DNA from: JARDZI01 sp041639705
GTDB taxonomy: Bacteria > Bacillota > Clostridia > Clostridiales > Caloramatoraceae
Assembly: GCA_041639705.1 (NCBI GenBank)
Contig: JBEQBT010000069.1
Span: 1 to 13,924 of the forward strand
Direction of reading: 5' to 3'
DNA: 13,924 bases
A program made the position numbers and the translations under genes. Positions within the stretch are counted from its first letter, which is position 1. Each line of letters starts with the position of its first letter. Under the pieces are notes generated by a model that saw only the letters and a program-made list of their open reading frames with translations, was not told the DNA's origin and made no database searches. Shown here in pieces: positions 12,820-13,924 of this stretch.

Positions 12820-12873
12820 GTAATATTATTTACTCTTACAAAAGACCATAATTAAGACAAGGAGGTGTAATTC

Positions 12874-13365
12874 GTGGGCAATAGAGAAATAAAAGAAGCA
12901 AAGGTTCAAAGTATAACTGAAAAGTTTAGTAAAGCCCAAGCTGCGATTCTTACATCATATATTGGTATAACAGTTGAGGAAGATACTGAACTACGTAAAA
13001 AGATGAGAGAAGCAGGTGTAGAGTACAAAGTTTTAAAGAATTCATTTACATCAAGAGCATCTAAGTCATTAGGTTATGATTTAGATGAGTATTTAACAGG
13101 ACCAGTAGCAATTGCATTTAGTTATGATGATCCAACAACTCCAGCAAGAGTTTTAGCTGAGTATGGTGAGAAACATAAAAGCATCCAACTAAAAGCTGGT
13201 GTGGTTCAAGGTCAAATATTTGATACTGTAAAGGTAGTTGAGCTTTCAAAGGTTCCACCAAAGGAAGTTCTTATTGCAAAGCTACTTGGAAGTTTCAAGG
13301 CTCCGTTATCAAATCTTGCTTATCTGCTTAATGCAGTTAAAGAGCAAAAGGAAGCAAATGCTTAA
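12874..13365 (+). CDS. rplJ: Ribosomal protein uL10
   Basis: uL10 anchors the L7/L12 dimers on the stalk next to uL11. The 163-residue protein shows KVQSITEKFSKAQAAILTSY at the N terminus, the RNA-binding EYKVLKNSFTSRA, GPVAIAFSYDD and the C-terminal helix LLNAVKEQKE that holds L12 dimers. It starts with GTG (12874), with AAGGAGGTG (12859-12867) 6 nt upstream. It is first in the two-gene unit, and is controlled by the leader upstream. Confidence 0.97.
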   Translation: MGNREIKEAKVQSITEKFSKAQAAILTSYIGITVEEDTELRKKMREAGVEYKVLKNSFTSRASKSLGYDLDEYLTGPVAIAFSYDDPTTPARVLAEYGEKHKSIQLKAGVVQGQIFDTVKVVELSKVPPKEVLIAKLLGSFKAPLSNLAYLLNAVKEQKEANA

Positions 13366-13399
13366 TTTAAAATATTAAAAAATTTGGAGGGATAATATA

Positions 13400-13762
13400 A
13401 TGACAAGAGAAGATATTATAAAAGCAATAGAAGAAATGAGTGTTCTTGAATTAAACGAATTAGTAAAGGCATGTGAAGAAAAATTCGGAGTTAGTGCAGC
13501 AGCTCCAGTTGCTGCAGCAGGCGCAGTAGCAGCACCAGTAGCTGAGGAAAAGACAGAATTTGATGTAGTATTAACTACAGTTGGAGATCAAAAGGTTAAG
13601 GTTATAAAGGTTGTTAGAGAAATCACTGGACTTGGACTAAAGGAAGCAAAGGATGTTGTTGATGGAGCTCCAAAGACAGTTAAAGAAGCTGTAAGCAAAG
13701 AAGAAGCTGAAGCTATGAAAGCTAAGTTTGTTGAAGTTGGAGCATCTGTAGAAATCAAGTAA
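13400..13762 (+). CDS. rplL: Ribosomal protein bL12 (L7/L12)
   Basis: bL12 is the multi-copy stalk protein that recruits and activates translational GTPases. The 120 residues comprise the dimerisation domain (1-30, MTREDIIKAIEEMSVLELNE), an alanine/proline-rich hinge (32-50, SAAAPVAAAGAVAAPVAEE) and the C-terminal factor-binding domain (52-120), with KVIKVVREITGLGLKEAKD and VDGAPKTVKE. GGAGGG (13386-13391) lies 8 nt before ATG. It is 34 bases after rplJ and ahead of a strong terminator. Confidence 0.98.
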   Translation: MTREDIIKAIEEMSVLELNELVKACEEKFGVSAAAPVAAAGAVAAPVAEEKTEFDVVLTTVGDQKVKVIKVVREITGLGLKEAKDVVDGAPKTVKEAVSKEEAEAMKAKFVEVGASVEIK

Positions 13763-13777
13763 TTTTATTGATGATAA

Positions 13778-13813
13778 AATAAGTGCTGTTAATTAACAGC
13801 ACTTATTTTTTTC
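13778..13813 (+). terminator. Strong intrinsic terminator after rplL
   Basis: AATAAGTGCTGTT (13778-13790) pairs perfectly with AACAGCACTTATT (13795-13807) around AATT, followed by a long T run (13806-13812). It closes the rplJ-rplL unit, so rpoB, which usually follows, would need readthrough or its own promoter. Confidence 0.93.
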
Positions 13814-13924
13814 TTCTATACACCTATGTTATACTTTTCAAATTAATATTTTTATGATATAACTAAAAATATTTACTGTAATAATGAGTTCTTAAGAAAT
13901 ATTTTAAAAATTCATGGAAATATA
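13814..13924 (+). other. AT-rich tail with no gene visible
   Basis: About 110 bases after the rplL terminator. No open frame with a ribosome binding site and no convincing promoter can be placed. By the usual gene order it would be the region upstream of rpoB. Confidence 0.4.

Overview
The window is a stretch of AT-rich, low-GC Firmicute chromosome, most like Clostridium and its relatives. The evidence is the gene order (disA, carD, a PIN-TRAM membrane protein, ispD, ispF, mrnC, thyX, rlmB, yacP-type NYN gene, sigH, tuf, rpmG, secE, nusG, rplK, rplA, rplJ, rplL), strong AGGAGG-type ribosome binding sites, TTG and GTG starts, and a sporulation-type sigma-H. It is almost entirely core genome. 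I see no mobile genes, CRISPR array, prophage or toxin system.

Region 1 (1-1760): the 3' end of disA (c-di-AMP synthase), then a convergent minus-strand gene of unknown function sharing a bidirectional terminator with disA, then a CarD-family RNA polymerase-binding regulator ending in a perfect 16-bp inverted repeat. Region 2 (1760-4400): a YacL-like membrane PIN-TRAM protein and the MEP isoprenoid genes ispD and ispF. Region 3 (4400-5150): an orphan minus-strand gene where many clostridia, as I recall them, carry proS and/or cysS. Region 4 (5150-8750): mrnC (23S rRNA maturation), thyX (dTMP synthesis), a palindromic intergenic repeat, rlmB (23S 2'-O-methylation), a yacP/rae1-like NYN nuclease gene overlapping rlmB by 4 nt, and sigH with its own promoter.

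Region 5 (8750-10315): a strong promoter drives tRNA-Thr(GGU) and tuf, closed by a terminator. EF-Tu carries a four-cysteine insert and has unusual codon use. Region 6 (10370-13815): rpmG-secE-nusG-rplK-rplA, then rplJ-rplL with a separate promoter and an L10 autoregulatory leader, closed by a strong terminator. A 23S-like L1 site lies between rplK and rplA. The nusG start has an apparently discontinuous Shine-Dalgarno bridged by a hairpin. The last ~110 bases lead out, probably toward rpoB, but no coding sequence is visible there.

The functions centre on the translation machinery (ribosomal proteins, EF-Tu, tRNA, rRNA maturation), protein export, transcription factors and essential metabolism. 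The less ordinary signals are the nusG leader hairpin, the 6471-6550 repeat, the two minus-strand genes, and the cysteine insert and codon bias of tuf. None amounts to a convincing new system.
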